From Mycteria americana (Eukaryota; Chordata; Aves; Ciconiiformes; Ciconiidae): a stretch of 64,000 nucleotides of DNA. The DNA lies in assembly GCF_035582795.1 (NCBI RefSeq), contig NC_134396.1, forward strand, positions 32,717,683 through 32,781,682. Direction: 5' to 3'. The notes below the pieces were generated by a model. That model was not told the DNA's origin and searched no databases. It saw only the letters and a list, made by a program, of their open reading frames with translations. This document shows, piece after piece, positions 42,001-55,900 of this stretch (position 1 is the first letter of the stretch; each line of letters starts with the position of its first letter). The position numbers and the translations under genes were made by a program.

Positions 42001-44502
42001 TTACCTGTTAGCCATAAAATCAGCCTCCCTGAAAGAGAACAACTGGTATTTGGTATCTTCCACCCGCGGGTATTTCCACAGGGTTCCAGTTAGGTTCAGC
42101 AAATGCTGCGTTTATCTGTCTTTGGCCCTCTTCTGTTGTCCTAATTGCAAGTATGCAATGCTCAATATTGTTTACATTTTGCTCCACTACAGCCAGTGAG
42201 AGTTTCACCACCAATTACAAAAGGAGCCAAGTTACATATGTGATAATATATCAGCCCTAATTGTACTCCTCCATCAGCTGTCACCTTTTATAATTATTTC
42301 TTAATCTCAGTTACTTTATTTTAACTACTTTGGAGTCATCATTTTGAGGCTGAGGATAATCACATTTATGTTTCTTTTGGTTCTTTGAATGACTCAGCCA
42401 ATTTCCTAAGCCCATTCCTTCCCCTCGACCCAGCTTTGATCCTATCAATACTTGGCTTCAATTCCACTTTCCTCATTATAGCTCCAATATTGATGAGTAT
42501 GCAGGTCAACTAACTGGGCTATGCACTTTGTGCCGCAAGTGAAGTGGGTCCCGAAACTGAACCTTGGATCTCAGTGCATTGTCCCAGTTTGTACCTGACA
42601 AGTAGCCCTGGAAGAAACAGAAAGTGGCAGATATGACCTGTTAGCTGGTGTTTAGGCAACTAGAGATGTTTAATTACTGGATTTACTGGCAGACTGCCTG
42701 TCTGGCTGCATGCACCTCACCGCCTCAGTAGCACAGGGGTGCCCAGGTTCCCTGTCCGATCTCCCTTCTGCCTGGTGAGCCCATCCCACATGGCAACACT
42801 TGCACTCTTAACTCTCTTTTTCGTCAAAGATTGTGCTTTTCCAGTGACATTAGGAAAGCACTTTCGATCTCAAATGGTTTCCTAATTTTCAAAGGACATG
42901 GGAAGAAGGTTAAGATTGCAAAGTGAATCAAAACATATTACAAGATGCCAGTGTTAATGTTAAGTCTGCAAACAAGTTACAATGCAGACATGTCTGTCTT
43001 TGCCAGAGGAAGCTTCCCCTTACACAAAGCTTGCTATATTATACTGACAAATCACTCCTGTTCCAGCAAAGTACCTCTAGCACTAGTATAACAAAACCTC
43101 TCCCCTATTCCTCTTTCTTACAAATGAAAGAAGCCACATGGATGAAAACATAGTTTTGTCATTATAGAAGTGCTGGCATCAGGAGAGCCTGTAGCAGAGT
43201 CGGTCTGAGATAACATCGCCAAGACACATCTGTAACATAAACTTGCCCCACGGTTATCTAATCGCTAATTTGGCTAAGAGGCAGCCAAAAAATAGGGTCT
43301 CACCATTAGCAGTTGTACCTGCAGGCCTTATTAACAGGCTGTCTACTTAAATATCCACCAGCTGGTTTTATCACTTTCTGTGGACTGGAGCAGCAAAATA
43401 TTCCCAAGCTATCAGTTTAAAAAAAGAAAGATGACACCAATATAATTTTAGATTATTAGTTATACTTTAGATGTAACTTTCTTTTTTGCTAGTGAAATCA
43501 GACTTCATGGAGCTCTTCCATACTCTATATTTACCTTTGTTTCATGAGCTGTTTTATGAGCTGTAGTAATAATTTTCTTCAAAACACTGCTCATAGGTGT
43601 ATCGCCTTTGTCTTGCAAAAGCTGGTTCCTTTGTAGCAATGGAAAGGAAAGAAATGTTTTCAATATTAAAATACACTCTTGGGTGTAATTATGCTCTACT
43701 GTGCTTTTCAAACATTGAAGTGATAAATCAAGTGAAGTGGAAAGATTGAGTGAGATAACCCACCTCCTTCAACAAATAGCTTGACTAGTAGGAGAGAAGG
43801 GAAGAGACCAGGCTAACAAACTGACATTCAATTACTTGCTGAAAATTGACCACTTAAGAAAGGCACCTGACCACTGGATCTCTTCCCAGGAAAAGAAAAA
43901 AATTAGTTTCTCTTATGTGCACCTAGTTGGAACACACTGAAAAGAAGGCTTTCCTCAATGTGTACAAAGCACAGCTTCTTTCTGATGAGACACTGATGGT
44001 AGAGGGGAGGCCTTGTGAAAAAGCACTGCAATTGTTCTGGAAATGTCATTACCTTGACCTTGTGGACACAGAAGTGGATGGACAAGCAAGGACCTCAGTT
44101 TCCTGAGGACTGAGAATCCAAAGCCCCAAGAGTTCAGTGCAATCTGACAAATTTTCAGTAAACTCCTCAGTGGCTATTTAACTTTAAAATCTGCCTTAGT
44201 CATAAACTGTGAGACATAAAAAATAAAATGTGGTGCTAAAAACAGAGCGTAATAGGAAGGTTATCAACAGTGGTACCTCAATAGAAGGAACAAAGCTAAA
44301 AATTCAAAAGTGCATAAAACAAGTAAATTAAGCCCAGGTACTGAAAACCTAACAGGATGAAAATATATATAGGATATATAGGATGCTTAGACACACTGCA
44401 GAAAGAAGCAAGAAAAGACAGTTATAGTCCGAAGACTGAGTACTTCCTTGGAGTTCTGGTAAATTATGTATTTTCCCATATGGATAAATCTTTATGACAT
44501 AG

Positions 44503-44554
44503 CATCATCATTATTATTATTGCTGTTGTTGTTGTTATTATTATTTTATTGTTG
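44503..44554. repeat. ATT/GTT trinucleotide microsatellite
   Basis: Runs of CAT, ATT, GTT and ATT units follow one another, an interrupted trinucleotide repeat. Confidence 0.85.
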
Positions 44555-45934
44555 GAATGCTTATTTAACAAAAAGCCAACAAGCATTTTCAGGCCTATGA
44601 TGACAGACTATGCAAGACCACTGATGGGCCACAGTGAACAAAGCCGAAGTACCTGGGGAGGTATCACTGGCGTTGCTCAGGATAGACCTGGAAATCTCCC
44701 TTAGTACTTACAGATTGAACGCCAGCTTTCAATGGATATTCTCTTTGCCTCTGCAGCTTTCAACCCCAGATTATCAAGCAACCAGATTTACCCAGTTGCA
44801 GACTAACTAAACTGTCCAGTCTCTGCCAATCAGCACAGTAAAAATAGTGATCCAGTGCCATGAAGAGATTCAGTTGTATCAGTAAATTTGCTTCTCAGGA
44901 TTGTACAATGTCTAGAAACAGATTTAACTGAGTTTCTGTGAAATAGCATGGGTGGGATGGGCTAACCTTTTACAAAGAGGAGTACTGTGAGTACTGAAGC
45001 AGTCTCCTAGGGATTAAACAAATGGCAGGGCACCAAGGCTCCTCAGGTCCTTCTTTGATTCTCCCACTGTCATAATATGTGTCCTTGTCCCAATCTCTTA
45101 GGTCAACCTGTTCGACTAAAGTTAGGTACATAAATCCTTATTTAGATATTGACCTGCTTTCTAGAAGTGTTCAGTGTAATTCCCACTTTGATCCCAGTAC
45201 AGCAGACCCTCCTCAGCCGAGGAGATAAATGCCTCTTCTCCCTAGCAGTTGAGGATTTCTAAAAGAAGTAGTAAATGTAATGAGATGATCAGCAGGAAAA
45301 TGGCTATGCATTTTATGTGTCAATATTATAGACCAATGTTGTGATTACTGGATTTTTTTTATTATTTCAGATTAAAATGCAAGGGAGCATACAGCATTAC
45401 CCAAAACGGCAGGATGGTCTGGCAAGTCAACCTCGATAGACAGTTCCCCCTACTGCATCTGCATTCCCTCCTGTATCATTGTCTTATATTCAAGCCTAGG
45501 TAAACACTATCTTTATTATTTTATTTGTAGTAAGACTTCCAAAAGGAAAAGCAGAAGTTAGAAACTGATGCCGTCAGATACCTGGAAAGGATCAGGAATG
45601 CATAGACAAAGGAGTCTCCTAGCGCTGAGAAACGAAGAGGCAGGTAACATGAAGTTTCCTCTAGGCTTGTGGTGCCTTTGGAGTGCAATGAAGGAAATGC
45701 TTTCTCAGAGTTGCTAATTTTGCCTATTCATTATGTTTTAAACCACATTCTCAGCAGCGGCTGCATGCTTTTTCTGAAAGTATCTTACTTCTGGAAATGA
45801 AACATGAACAACAACCTGACATCTTAATGAAAATTACCTGCATTTGTTTACGCTTATAAGGCTTTTAAAGTAGACTATGTTACAGAGAGTTTAAAGACTT
45901 GCCAAAACAAGCAGACAGACACTTGTGAAAAGTC

Positions 45935-45998
45935 ACAAAATCGTGGAATCGTATAATCACAGAAGTCTGAGGCAAATGGCTTGTGAGTGAAAGATCCT
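45935..45998 (-). mobile_element. Possible truncated CR1 3' tail, antisense
   Basis: AATCGTGGAATCGTATAATC resembles the antisense CR1 tail (repeats of AATCATAG), followed by TCACAGAAG and AAAGATCCTAA. It is short and diverged. Confidence 0.35.
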
Positions 45999-48900
45999 AA
46001 TGAATGTTTTTAAATTCACAGCTTACATAAACATCTTCTGTGGCTCCACAGCAAGAACACTGGACTGGCATGCAAAGAGTTCATTTGTAGAAGCCCAAAC
46101 TGGCCACTGTGTGAAACCAGCGGCTGTCAAAATTAGACTAATACTCATCTTGGTTTTCCTGAGTTGCTACATACCTCTTAAAAGTCACTTAAGATTTTCA
46201 AAAGCTTTTGGGAATTTTGGCTAGATGGATCTCTAGGTGTCATACCTTGAATACCATGAAGGACACAGTAGGCTCATGTTCAAGGTGTGGCATACAGGAA
46301 CTTTGCCAAATCATCTTTTTTAAAGGATATCTCAGTCTGGGTGCACACCAGACTGCTAGCTTCTCTGGAGAAGTAGTGTTTTAAGCTCTGTGTGAGTTAC
46401 AGCAGAAATACTAGGGGATACAATGGGAACATTTAGCTTTCTGGAGTGCTTGCAACTCTACTGTTACCTATAAATTTGGTGTTATCAGTTACTGAAACTC
46501 TACTAAATTAGTAACTGTGTGGTTACAGAGAAGTGCCTATTAAGTCACCTTAAAATTGCAATAGGTGCTACCATGTCATTTCACATACATGCATACACTA
46601 CAGCACATCTAAGTACTATAACTGCGTCTTCCACATGCCCCAGAACATTTTAAAAATCCAGAATAATAAGCAGGATCTCAGAACAGTGTTAGCATTTTAG
46701 TTAAAAAGGGTGCATGTATGCTTTCAGTTTCACCAAGCAACTTTTATACCAGTGAGTTCTGAAGGCAATATGCTTTATACAAGAGAGACCAAATTTTCAG
46801 TTGGTCCTTACTGTCCCAGAAGATCACCTTAACATAAAAAACCCTAGACTTGAAGAGAGAAATTATGTGTGTACTGATCACTTTTCATCCAGTTTTGCAG
46901 GCATACATGCATTTGCAGACATCATTTTTAGACACCTGAGAACTGAACCAAAGCTCAAACAAACTGCTTTGAAGTTCCCAATACTGAAGTAGTCTCTCCT
47001 CAGTGCAAAGATGTAAACAAGAGTAAGGGTGTACTGACAAGAAAATCAGCCCCCAGTCTGTTACTTCTCTTAAAACATGTATTATTTCTATTTAAATGTA
47101 TGCCCATCTAAAACGTCTGAACATTTTTGTGTTTATTTATATAGTTTATTTTGAGAGCACACAAACATTGCTTTCAAACTATGTATTTTCCTTTGAAGTT
47201 AAATTGTATTTAGTAGTATACTTTGTGTAACAATTACTATTTTCTTTGGTCTACAAATTACATGGATTGTTATGTACCCATATATAGCTCTGAGATCCAA
47301 ATAAAACTAGAAATAACACATAATACACAATGTAAGTAACACTATAAAAGAATATAATAATATAAATAACTCATAGCATTGGCGGTTATCAATAGTTTAT
47401 CCCACAAAAGGTATCTTGCACTCTCAATGAAAAGTCAGCGTAATTCTTATCCCTCAGTTAAGTGCTGTTGAAAACTTAAGCAGGAAGGAAATTTTCAAAG
47501 ACCAATAACTCTGCGTAATGCTTTGCATGATCTATAGTCTTCTGAAGTTAACAGGACTCATTCTGGTTACTGGGGAACATTTTCATCCTGATATGCAAGT
47601 TTCAGCTATGCCTGTAAAACTCCAGCCTTTTAAAAGCTCCACATTAGTAATAAAATAAATTTGGCTTCCATACACGGGACACCCTGGAAACCCGTTCATT
47701 ACAACGTTGCTAGTATTGCATGAGTCTCCATACGGCAGCAGATGTAAAGCTTTTTCCTTTCAATGTCATTGATCTGGTCTTAGCTCCAAGGGATAAGAAT
47801 TCCCGGGGCTCTTTTGTGTGAAGGATCTAAGCAGCTTAAAAGGGTAAATTTCTTTTATGGTTCCACCAATTCACATTCACAATTTTCATTCTCTGACGAA
47901 ATTTACTATAGGTTGGTTTTGACCCAATACTATGGTACTCACGGGGTTCCCACAGAACAGCACATGAAAGTGTTGGGGTATAGGGAATGGAGATTAGAAG
48001 TTATTTTCTGAGCAAATTGATGAATTAACCCTGAGCTCTTCACAGCATCAGAGAAAATAAAAATAGTATTGTCCTGAAAACTCCTGTGAGGAGAGAGTTA
48101 AAATTGTGTTGTTTGTGGGGTTTTTTTCTTCTTTAAGCTGAATGAGGACATTCATAGACCATTACCAGTAGCGTCCTGCAAAATATTTACATCTCTGTGG
48201 TAAGTAAATTATAAACCACATATCCAAATTAGCTCAAAAGAATCCCACTCTGAAAAGATAGAAAGGTGACCTGCTTCAAATGAAGTCCTTCCCTTATTGC
48301 AGAAATCTTTTTATGTCACACAGAAATCTGAATAATTGCTGTGCCCTGAAGAAATTATCTTTCATATCAGATATGTCCCAATATTGGTCAAAAAGGATTA
48401 GTTTACTTTTACATCAGACACAAAGAACTGTATTAAGACAAGGCAAACTTTGCCCACAAGTAGAGCTGCGTAGCCTAGCAGGGTCTTCACAGCTACACAG
48501 ACACAAAGAATTCGGCCACCACCAACTGCATGGCATGAATCAGGACATGACTCTGCTGTATTGAAAAAACAGGCGCTGCAGATCCACCTGCTTTTGTAAT
48601 GTAATTCTCTGCCTACCTCAGCCCTCTTACCTCACCATCTATCAACACTGCAGCCACAACATCCACCTGTAAATACTTGCCTCCTCTGTGAAAAATGAAA
48701 ATATATTTGTTGATTCTCCAGCACTGAGACCTGGTCACATTTCAGGCTTTCTATATCAGGATGCGTGGTCATACCACACCACAAGTACAGTTTGATCTTT
48801 GCCCAGAAGATGCCCAAAAACACAGAGAAATCTGACAAGGAAAATGGAAGCAATGTTTAATTGTCAGGTTAAATAACATAACAGATTGGGCAGAAATTTC

Positions 48901-49075
48901 CTGCAGTCTGAGTGACCATATCTGATTCCTATTTAAATGTAGCAAAAAAATCTAGAAAATGAAGATTATCAAGAGAAGTGGATGTACACCACCAGTACTG
49001 CATTTTTCTCAGGAAAATCATTGTGACGAAGATATGTGGCTGAACACCGCAAACAGTCTGTCCTCCTGTCCCATT

Positions 49076-49167
49076 AAAAAAAAATTAAAAAACCAAACCA
49101 AACAAACAAAAATAAAAAACCTAAAAAAACCCAACCAACCAACCAAACAAACAAACCCCAAACCCCA
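49076..49167. repeat. A/C-rich low-complexity tract (CAAA/CCAA units)
   Basis: A poly-A-like start is followed by AAAC and CCAA units with no G for about 90 bases. Confidence 0.85.
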
Positions 49168-50537
49168 GCAGCTAACAGATGCTTTGGTATAATTTTCTAA
49201 CACTTCAGAATTACATCTTTTACAGTGCTCAGTGTTGCCATAATTCTGCTCTCACCCCAGTTTACAGTAAGAGTACATAACAGTCACTGGAATTTGTACT
49301 TTTGACTGTGATGCAACAAGAATTAAAACCATGCAGAGATGTTCTACATTTCAAATGTTAGTGTTTCTTAAGCATTTTTTACCAGTTATCGTTCAGCTAT
49401 TCTGAATGTCCACTGATGTAAATAAGACCAGAACTGGGTCCAAGAAAATGAAAAACTGAAAATTAAATCTTTAAGATTTGTGTATTTACCTATGTCCAGC
49501 TGCAATGAAGGTCTGTTACCAAAAAAAAAAAAAAAATCAACAAAAACCAAACCTAAGACATCAGGAAATTTACTGAGAATCTGATTTATCTCCCATATAC
49601 ACTTCTGATACAAGAGCTTTCAATTTTTATTTTATTGATGCACATATTTAAGTGTAACACGCTCCTTTTTCAAAGAACTCGTAGGCAGCCAAGACTGCAA
49701 CAGAGAACATGAAAGAACATGATGCAAAATATGAAGCAACAAGGGAAAATTAGAGAGACATCTCAAGGGCATTACACAGACCAATAGCAGAAAAATTTTT
49801 GAAGATCATGAAAAAAACTGAAGTTGTTTACAAGATTTGAAATGAATCTATCTATTATTTATATTCATTATCAAAAATGCTATAAAACTCATTTACCAGC
49901 AACAAAGATTTCAGTAAATGAACAATGCACATACCCATTTCAGGACACATGGCCGATAATGTTGTTAGTGAAATTATGTAAACTTTATTTTTTGTCAGGC
50001 AACAGCTTCTGATTAACTTGGAAAGTAATATTTTTCATGAAAATGCTCATCTATCTCTACTCATACTATATTCTACAAATTGCATACTTTACATATGTAA
50101 AACATAAGTATGTTCATAAAGCCAAGATTTAGTCTACACAACAGATTTTAGACAGACTGAGATACAAACAGCGTACCCGCAACTCATCCTATATACTCAT
50201 ATTTCAGCACACACCCTGTCCCCATGGACTGGCAGCAGAAGATTCCGGAAAAAGATTCAGGAGGTAGAGGAAGGTCTCCAATTTGATGTGCTTAAAGCTG
50301 AACAATCAATGCTTAATACAACATGATCAATGTTTGCAATATATTTGAGTCTTGGTTAAAAAGCTTTACTAATTACTTTATGAAAGAATCGATGTATTTT
50401 TTCAAACGCAACTAAATACGTATGAGATCTGAGGCGCTTCTCGGTGCACAACACAGTGCTAATTCTGTGAATGCTGTGAAATTCTTTTCTTATAGTGACC
50501 AGGTTCGGTGGATGTGATTGACTGATATCATTTAGAT

Positions 50538-50737
50538 CAGTGGTCTCCAAACTTTTTTGATCATGCACCCCTATTAGTAAAACGTTTTTGAGCATGGACA
50601 CCCAGTATACATATATTTATTTATAAGCTATATACATGCATTACTGAAGTTCTAATATTTTCTTCCTGCACCCCACTCACGCACCCCACTTTGGAGTGGG
50701 TCTGATCATCTCATGCACCCCACTTTGGAGACCACTG
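50538..50737. mobile_element. 200-bp nonautonomous hAT-type MITE with terminal inverted repeats
   Basis: Both ends are CAGTGGTCTCCAAA in inverted orientation (50538-50551 and 50724-50737), a perfect 14-bp terminal inverted repeat in the CAGNGG style of hAT transposons. The flanks are ATTTAGAT (50530-50537) and ATTTAGAC (50738-50745), an 8-bp target duplication with one mismatch, as expected for hAT. There is no transposase and the interior is too short to code. Near the right end GCACCCCAC and CTTTGGAG occur in repeated blocks. Confidence 0.85.
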
Positions 50738-50745
50738 ATTTAGAC

Positions 50746-51066
50746 GATCTAAGTAACTTAAACAACTGCAGTGCTTTGGATGACACAAACACCTGGGCTT
50801 CTTCCCTGCAGTGTTGCAGAAAACAGTTGGATGCAGAAATTTGTAGTCCCTATGTTCAGATATAGTTTGCCAGTCACAAGTAGAGGCTATCAAACCACGG
50901 ATTATATTCTGCATATCGATTTTGGTTTTAAAATAATGCAGCAAGTAGTGAAACTAAACTAGTAGCCAAGCCAGCCACTGAGTAATCCATTGATACAAAA
51001 CTATCTGAAGCACCATAAGAAAGCAAAGCACAAAAGTATTAAAGTATCAAAATATTAAGAAGAGCT
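50746..51066. other. Spacer between hAT MITE and CR1 fragment
   Basis: Unique-looking AT-rich DNA with nothing recognised. Confidence 0.5.
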
Positions 51067-51299
51067 CTTAAGGGGTGCAAATGAGACATATGAGAGCAGG
51101 ATGTCCTAGTGAGGACACAGGTTGGCCAGAGAGGTGGTAGATGCCCCATCCCTGGAAACATTCAAGGTCATGTTGGATGGGGCTCTCAGCAACCTGATCT
51201 AGTTGAAGATGTCCTTGCTCATTGCAGGGGGCTTGGACTAGATGACCTTTAAAGGTCCCTTCCAATACAAACCATTCTATGAGTCTATGATTCTACGAC
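51067..51299 (+). mobile_element. CR1 LINE 3' end
   Basis: The body (AGAGGTGGTAGATGCCCCAT, CCTGGAAACATTCAAGG, CTAGATGACCTTTAAAGG) leads to a tail of ATTCTATGAGTCTATGATTC, the diagnostic avian CR1 3' end. The element is 5'-truncated, as most CR1 copies are, and stands in sense orientation. Confidence 0.92.
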
Positions 51300-52149
51300 T
51301 TGCACAAAGAGCGGGCATCCTATGCAGAATAGCCCATGAACTGATGTGGCTTTGGGAGCCCATTAAGTTCTGAAGGTTAAAATGAGTCTGGACCAGACTG
51401 AGGTGCCATTAGCACAACGAGGAAAGGAAACTGAGAAGCACTGGCTAGGATGAACACAGCCAGTCTAGTGGAGGCACTCATCTACCATGTTCACAGAGGT
51501 TCACAACTCAGCATATCTTAAATCAAGGCCTGCTCTGGCCTGTTCAGGTAATGATGTAGATTACTTTTATCTGCTTAAGAATGTGGATATTTCAGTCATA
51601 TAAAGGCCTTGCTATAGCTAATTATGTGTTTTCTTCATTATAACTAAATTACTGTAACATTGTCCATGTTGGAACTACCTGGGATTTCAGATTGATACAA
51701 AATATACAGAAGATTTTCCTGCCAAGCCCATTACCACTGTTCTACAGCTCAGGCTTGCACCTTACCAAGCAGCAAATACAACTGAACATGTTCAATTTGA
51801 TAATTAAAGCCCCAAAACAACTTAGGACCTGACTGTCTAGGAGATGATGGCTTCTGCCACGTGGTATTTCCACTGATCAGAGTTTAATGAAGACAATAGA
51901 TTTAGATGTTCAAAGAGAGTGCATGCAACAAGGTATTTTCCATGCAAGCACCTTGTAGTGGGACAGCTTACACAACTGGAGTGCTGTGACGGATGGAGAT
52001 GAGCCCTTCGGAAGAGACAGGCAGAGAAGAGGAGGAAGGGAGCTGCCCTCCACATGAAGGAGCAGCTTGGATGTGTAGGGCTCAGGTGTGGGTAACAGCT
52101 TGTGGGTCAGGGTTGGAGGACAGGTTGCTACGCATGACACTGGTAAGAT
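51300..52149. other. Intergenic spacer, nothing recognised
   Basis: No repeat or gene recognised between the two CR1 pieces. Confidence 0.5.
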
Positions 52150-52930
52150 GTGTTACAGATTACTGACCAGGTAAGGAAGCAGATTAAGCTTTCTCTGAAC
52201 AAGCTGAGGAAGTCTCTATGTCACAGACCCCCATCCTCATCAGGAAATGTAACGTGTCGGGATGTCAGCCATCCAAGAGATTGCTGGAGGGTGTCAGGGG
52301 CAACTTCTTGTTACACAGGTACTGGATGGGCCAAGCAGGGCCGATGGGTGATGCTGTAGTGACCATGAAATAGTGGAGTCAAGTTCCTGAGAGGGGTGAG
52401 GGAGGAAGGCGAGTAGCAGAGCATGGACCCTGGGCTTCAGGAGAGCCAGCTTTGGGTCATTCTGGGAACTGGTAGGTGGGACATCATGGGGGTCAGGTCT
52501 GAAGGAAAAAGTATCCCAATAAAGTTGATTGGGCTTTGAGAAGAGCATCCTCAAGCACAAGAATGGTACACCTCTACACTCAGGAAACCAAGCAGGCATA
52601 TCAGGAAGCCAGTCTGGCAAAACAGGAAACCCATGACAGAGCTCAAACACAAAAAAGGCAGCATACAGAGCATGGAAGCAGAGACAGCCTATGAAGGGAG
52701 AATCAAGAAACACTGCCTAGGCATGTAGGGACTGTATCAGGGAAGCCAAAGCTCTGCTGGAGTTGAGACTTACCAGGAACATCAAGAGCAACAAGAAGAC
52801 CTTCCACTATTACATCTGTGGTAAAAGACTGAAGAGAGAAAATATGTAACTGCTGCTGAATGGAGTGAATGACTTAGTCACAGCAGATACCGAAAAGGTT
52901 GAGGCACTCAGTGCATTAATTTCAAGAAGT
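52150..52930 (+). mobile_element. Decayed CR1 LINE fragment, ORF2 endonuclease-to-RT linker region
   Basis: Phrases match CR1 ORF2 DNA in order: TGTAGTGACCATGAAATAGTGG (52354-52375), CTGGGCTTCAGGAGAGC, GAGCTCAAACACAAAAAAGG, and AACATCAAGAGCAACAAGAAG, ending near AGGTTGAGGCACTCAGTGC. This covers the end of the endonuclease domain and the linker before reverse transcriptase. Stops and indels break every frame, so it is nonfunctional. It lies downstream of the 3' end at 51.07-51.30 kb in the same orientation, so the two are separate insertions. Confidence 0.85.
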
Positions 52931-55900
52931 ATGTGCATAAATTTCATTTCAGTAAAGCTGTATAAGGTGCAATTAAAGCAGAACTTTTCCCAAATAGAAT
53001 GAGGAAAGTTCATGAAAAATGGTATTCACAAATGTATCCTTGAAAACATGTTATATAAAGATTTGCCAGCAGACCTTCCTATTCTGTAATCATGCAAATA
53101 ATGATTCATTGTCTTTCAAACCCTGCACTGTAACAATAATTATTACTGTTATTATCTAGTTGTACCTAGGAACAGGAGCTGTATCTAGGATCACAATACA
53201 TTAAGTAGTATACAAATACAGAAAAAGACAGCAAGTGCCCAAAGAGCCTGTACTCTAGTCACTCTCTACATCTCTTCTACTGCCTACAATGAAGATGAGA
53301 CCATCAGAGTATGTGTCATTACTCAAATGTCAGCGTTACAGAAGAAAGTAGGGGGGAGAAAGTACTGGCAGCCTTTTACCACCCTTCTTAGGTAAAAGCT
53401 TACAATTATGTACCACGAGGTAGACTAATACATTTTAGAGAAAAAGAATCTGGGGGAAAGATGGGTGCTCATCCCTCTGTGTCAGACTGCTCACCATCTA
53501 TCTCTAAAAACAACACATCTCCACCAAAACATTTCAGGGATGCTACATTTCACCTCAGGGCTCTCCAGAGGGCAGCTGCCCTTCATCAAGAGGTAAGCCT
53601 GCTCTCTCAGATGAGCGCCCAGAACCCTGCTCCATACCCTGTAACCCTCGGACTCCCAAACTAGGTATTTCCCACTTACCTCACCTGCCAAGGTCCAGGT
53701 GCCTACACCCTTGAACAATTCACAAAATACAACCAGGAACAATAGCTGTAAGACAGTGGAAGGTGTATGTTTCTGCTCTACCTATTGACTTACAATGAGG
53801 ATGTTCACCTGAGACGACTTGTTTAAAATCCTCTCTCTCTAATCAAAGTTGCCTGCTTCCTCAGAACTGCAGCTTACCTGTGATAACACAAAGCAGACGA
53901 ACGTGAAGTCCAAACTCATCTCCCTCTTCTGAAGCTGTGATTTCTAAGGATGCAAGTACTCTTTAGCTCTCTGGGTACAATGTTGAGGCTACCCTGGGAG
54001 TGGTCTCCCTTTATAGGTCCCTAGTATTCCAACCATCCCAAGTTAGAAAGGGTCTCCAAAGTCATTTGCATGAACCTCACAGTATTCTTGAAGGTACCAA
54101 GCTCTTAAAGGATAAGGTAATCTCCAAAATAGGAAGCAGAATTAGCTCTTTAGCATTGAATTAAGTAAAATGTGTGGCTACTTCTTTATTCCTTCATTTT
54201 TTTTTAATTATGTGAGGGTTTGCGCTGAAGAAGGAGAGTATGATCAGCCAACTAGCAATGAAATACACAATCACCAATTTAAATTGAAAGTTCTCTTCTG
54301 TTTTGGGGCAATGCTGCTGCATTTTTGCTTTTGATCTCACAAGGCACCTAGATCTTTTACATAAATTTAGCTCAAATAAAACAAAAAAGAAAAAAAAAAA
54401 AAGAAAATCGTATTTTAAGGGCCACCTAAGATATTATATATCTTAGGGCTACATAAGGGCTACATAAGGGCTACATAAGATATTATGTAGTGGGAGTGTG
54501 TCCCAATGACTCTAAGGCAAACAGACGTCCCGGAAGTCTAAGCCTTGAGGTTAGAAATCTCTGGTAAATATGTACAGGGTCACAGAGGCAATTTTTCTGT
54601 GGCTTGGGAAACTGGAGGGCCTCCCAGCTCTGCAGAACCCCATAATAAATATGATACTCTTACATACTCATGCACTCTCCTGGTTTCTAGGCCTGAGACT
54701 TGCAGAAAAATTACTGCCTTGCTAAGACAGCTTATATACGGAAGTTAAAAACCATGAGAAGAGTGTGTAGGTGAAGGAGCTTAGCAGGGAACGCTGCCCA
54801 TTTCCCATTCCTCTGGGACTCCTTATCTTTGAGACAAACTTTGTCTGTTGACATTCCTCTTGAACAATCACTCTGCTCTGTGAGATTTACCTTGGAAAAA
54901 GCCAGACAAGTTAATGGCTTTCAGTTGAAACTGTTCAGTCTTCGTCCTCTGCCCTGTCATTGTTAGAGGTCAAAGTTACTCTCCAGGGCTACTACTAGTA
55001 GACCAACTTTTATTTTTACAATGAGATTTACTGTCATCCTCTGTTTTGGTTCTGGTCATAAAATCTCTGCAAGGGGAAAACAATACACATCTCAACTTCT
55101 TCCAGTTTTCCTCTCCAAGTGATAAAGTTATCCAACTCTCAGAGACAGTCTTGAGAGCAGTGATGTTGGAAGACTTCTCTTCTACACCATAAATCAGGAA
55201 GCTGTGCTTACACATTTTCTTGTAATAGTTGAAACTATTTTGTACTACCAAGTAGGAACTGCCAGCCCAAACACTGCAGATAACGGGGTGTTATTCCAAA
55301 CACAAGTTACAGAGCGGCTGCTGTTCCATAGCAGCCTTCTGCAGCAAGCAGAGTGCCCTATACTTCTGCAGTGTGCTATACTGCAGCACTGTGCAATTCC
55401 ATTTACCTGAAGCTTTTGGGTCTCAGGAGACATCTCTCTGACAAATGAGGAAAAAGATGAGTTCTAGAAGACACACCAGGCAAAAAACCACCTTCTAACA
55501 ACTTCTGTGGTATATTTCCCACAGAGCCATACATTCTGATTCTAGCTGTTTTCTTCAGATTAAGTGGTTTAGAGGCCCATAAATCTATGCCCCAATATAC
55601 TGTTGCCTTAGAATATCACTAGAACATGGCAGAAACTGTGTTTAAGAAAAGTTGAATTGCTCAGAACATTTATCTAAAGCAACTTTGAATTTTGCAGCTG
55701 AAGATGTTCTAACCTTCAGAAAAACTTATCATGCTTGTATGAATCCATGTGTGTTCCACTTCCCAGGAACACTGCCTTAAAAAAAAATTATTGCCCTTAG
55801 TTTACTATGACAAAGCAAGTAATCATTGTCCTATACCTACCAACAGCATTTTGAAGCCATCAGGTACCCTGTGTTGCTCTCGGAGTGAGCAGGAAGTCTA

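Larger units (their letters stand above)
34723..50529. other. Intergenic sequence with microsatellites and a hairpin
   Basis: No gene recognised. It contains a GC-richer block (about 35550-36000), a 15-bp-arm hairpin (38422-38457), an A16 run (38995-39010), an ATT/GTT microsatellite (44503-44554), a possible CR1 tail (about 45935-45998) and an A/C-rich tract (49076-49167). Confidence 0.5.

Noticed and set aside
45105..45180. AAAGTTAGGTACATAAATCC, resembling a common sauropsid repeat (TTAGGCACCTAAATCC)
   Set aside because: The match is too short and diverged to call an element.
49073..49167. Poly-A-like start of the A/C-rich tract as a retrocopy tail
   Set aside because: There is no coding remnant upstream and no target duplication, and the tract continues as CCAA units typical of simple sequence.
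51067..52930. One continuous CR1 element
   Set aside because: The 3' tail (51299) lies upstream of the ORF2 piece in the same orientation with unrelated sequence between, so they are two insertions.
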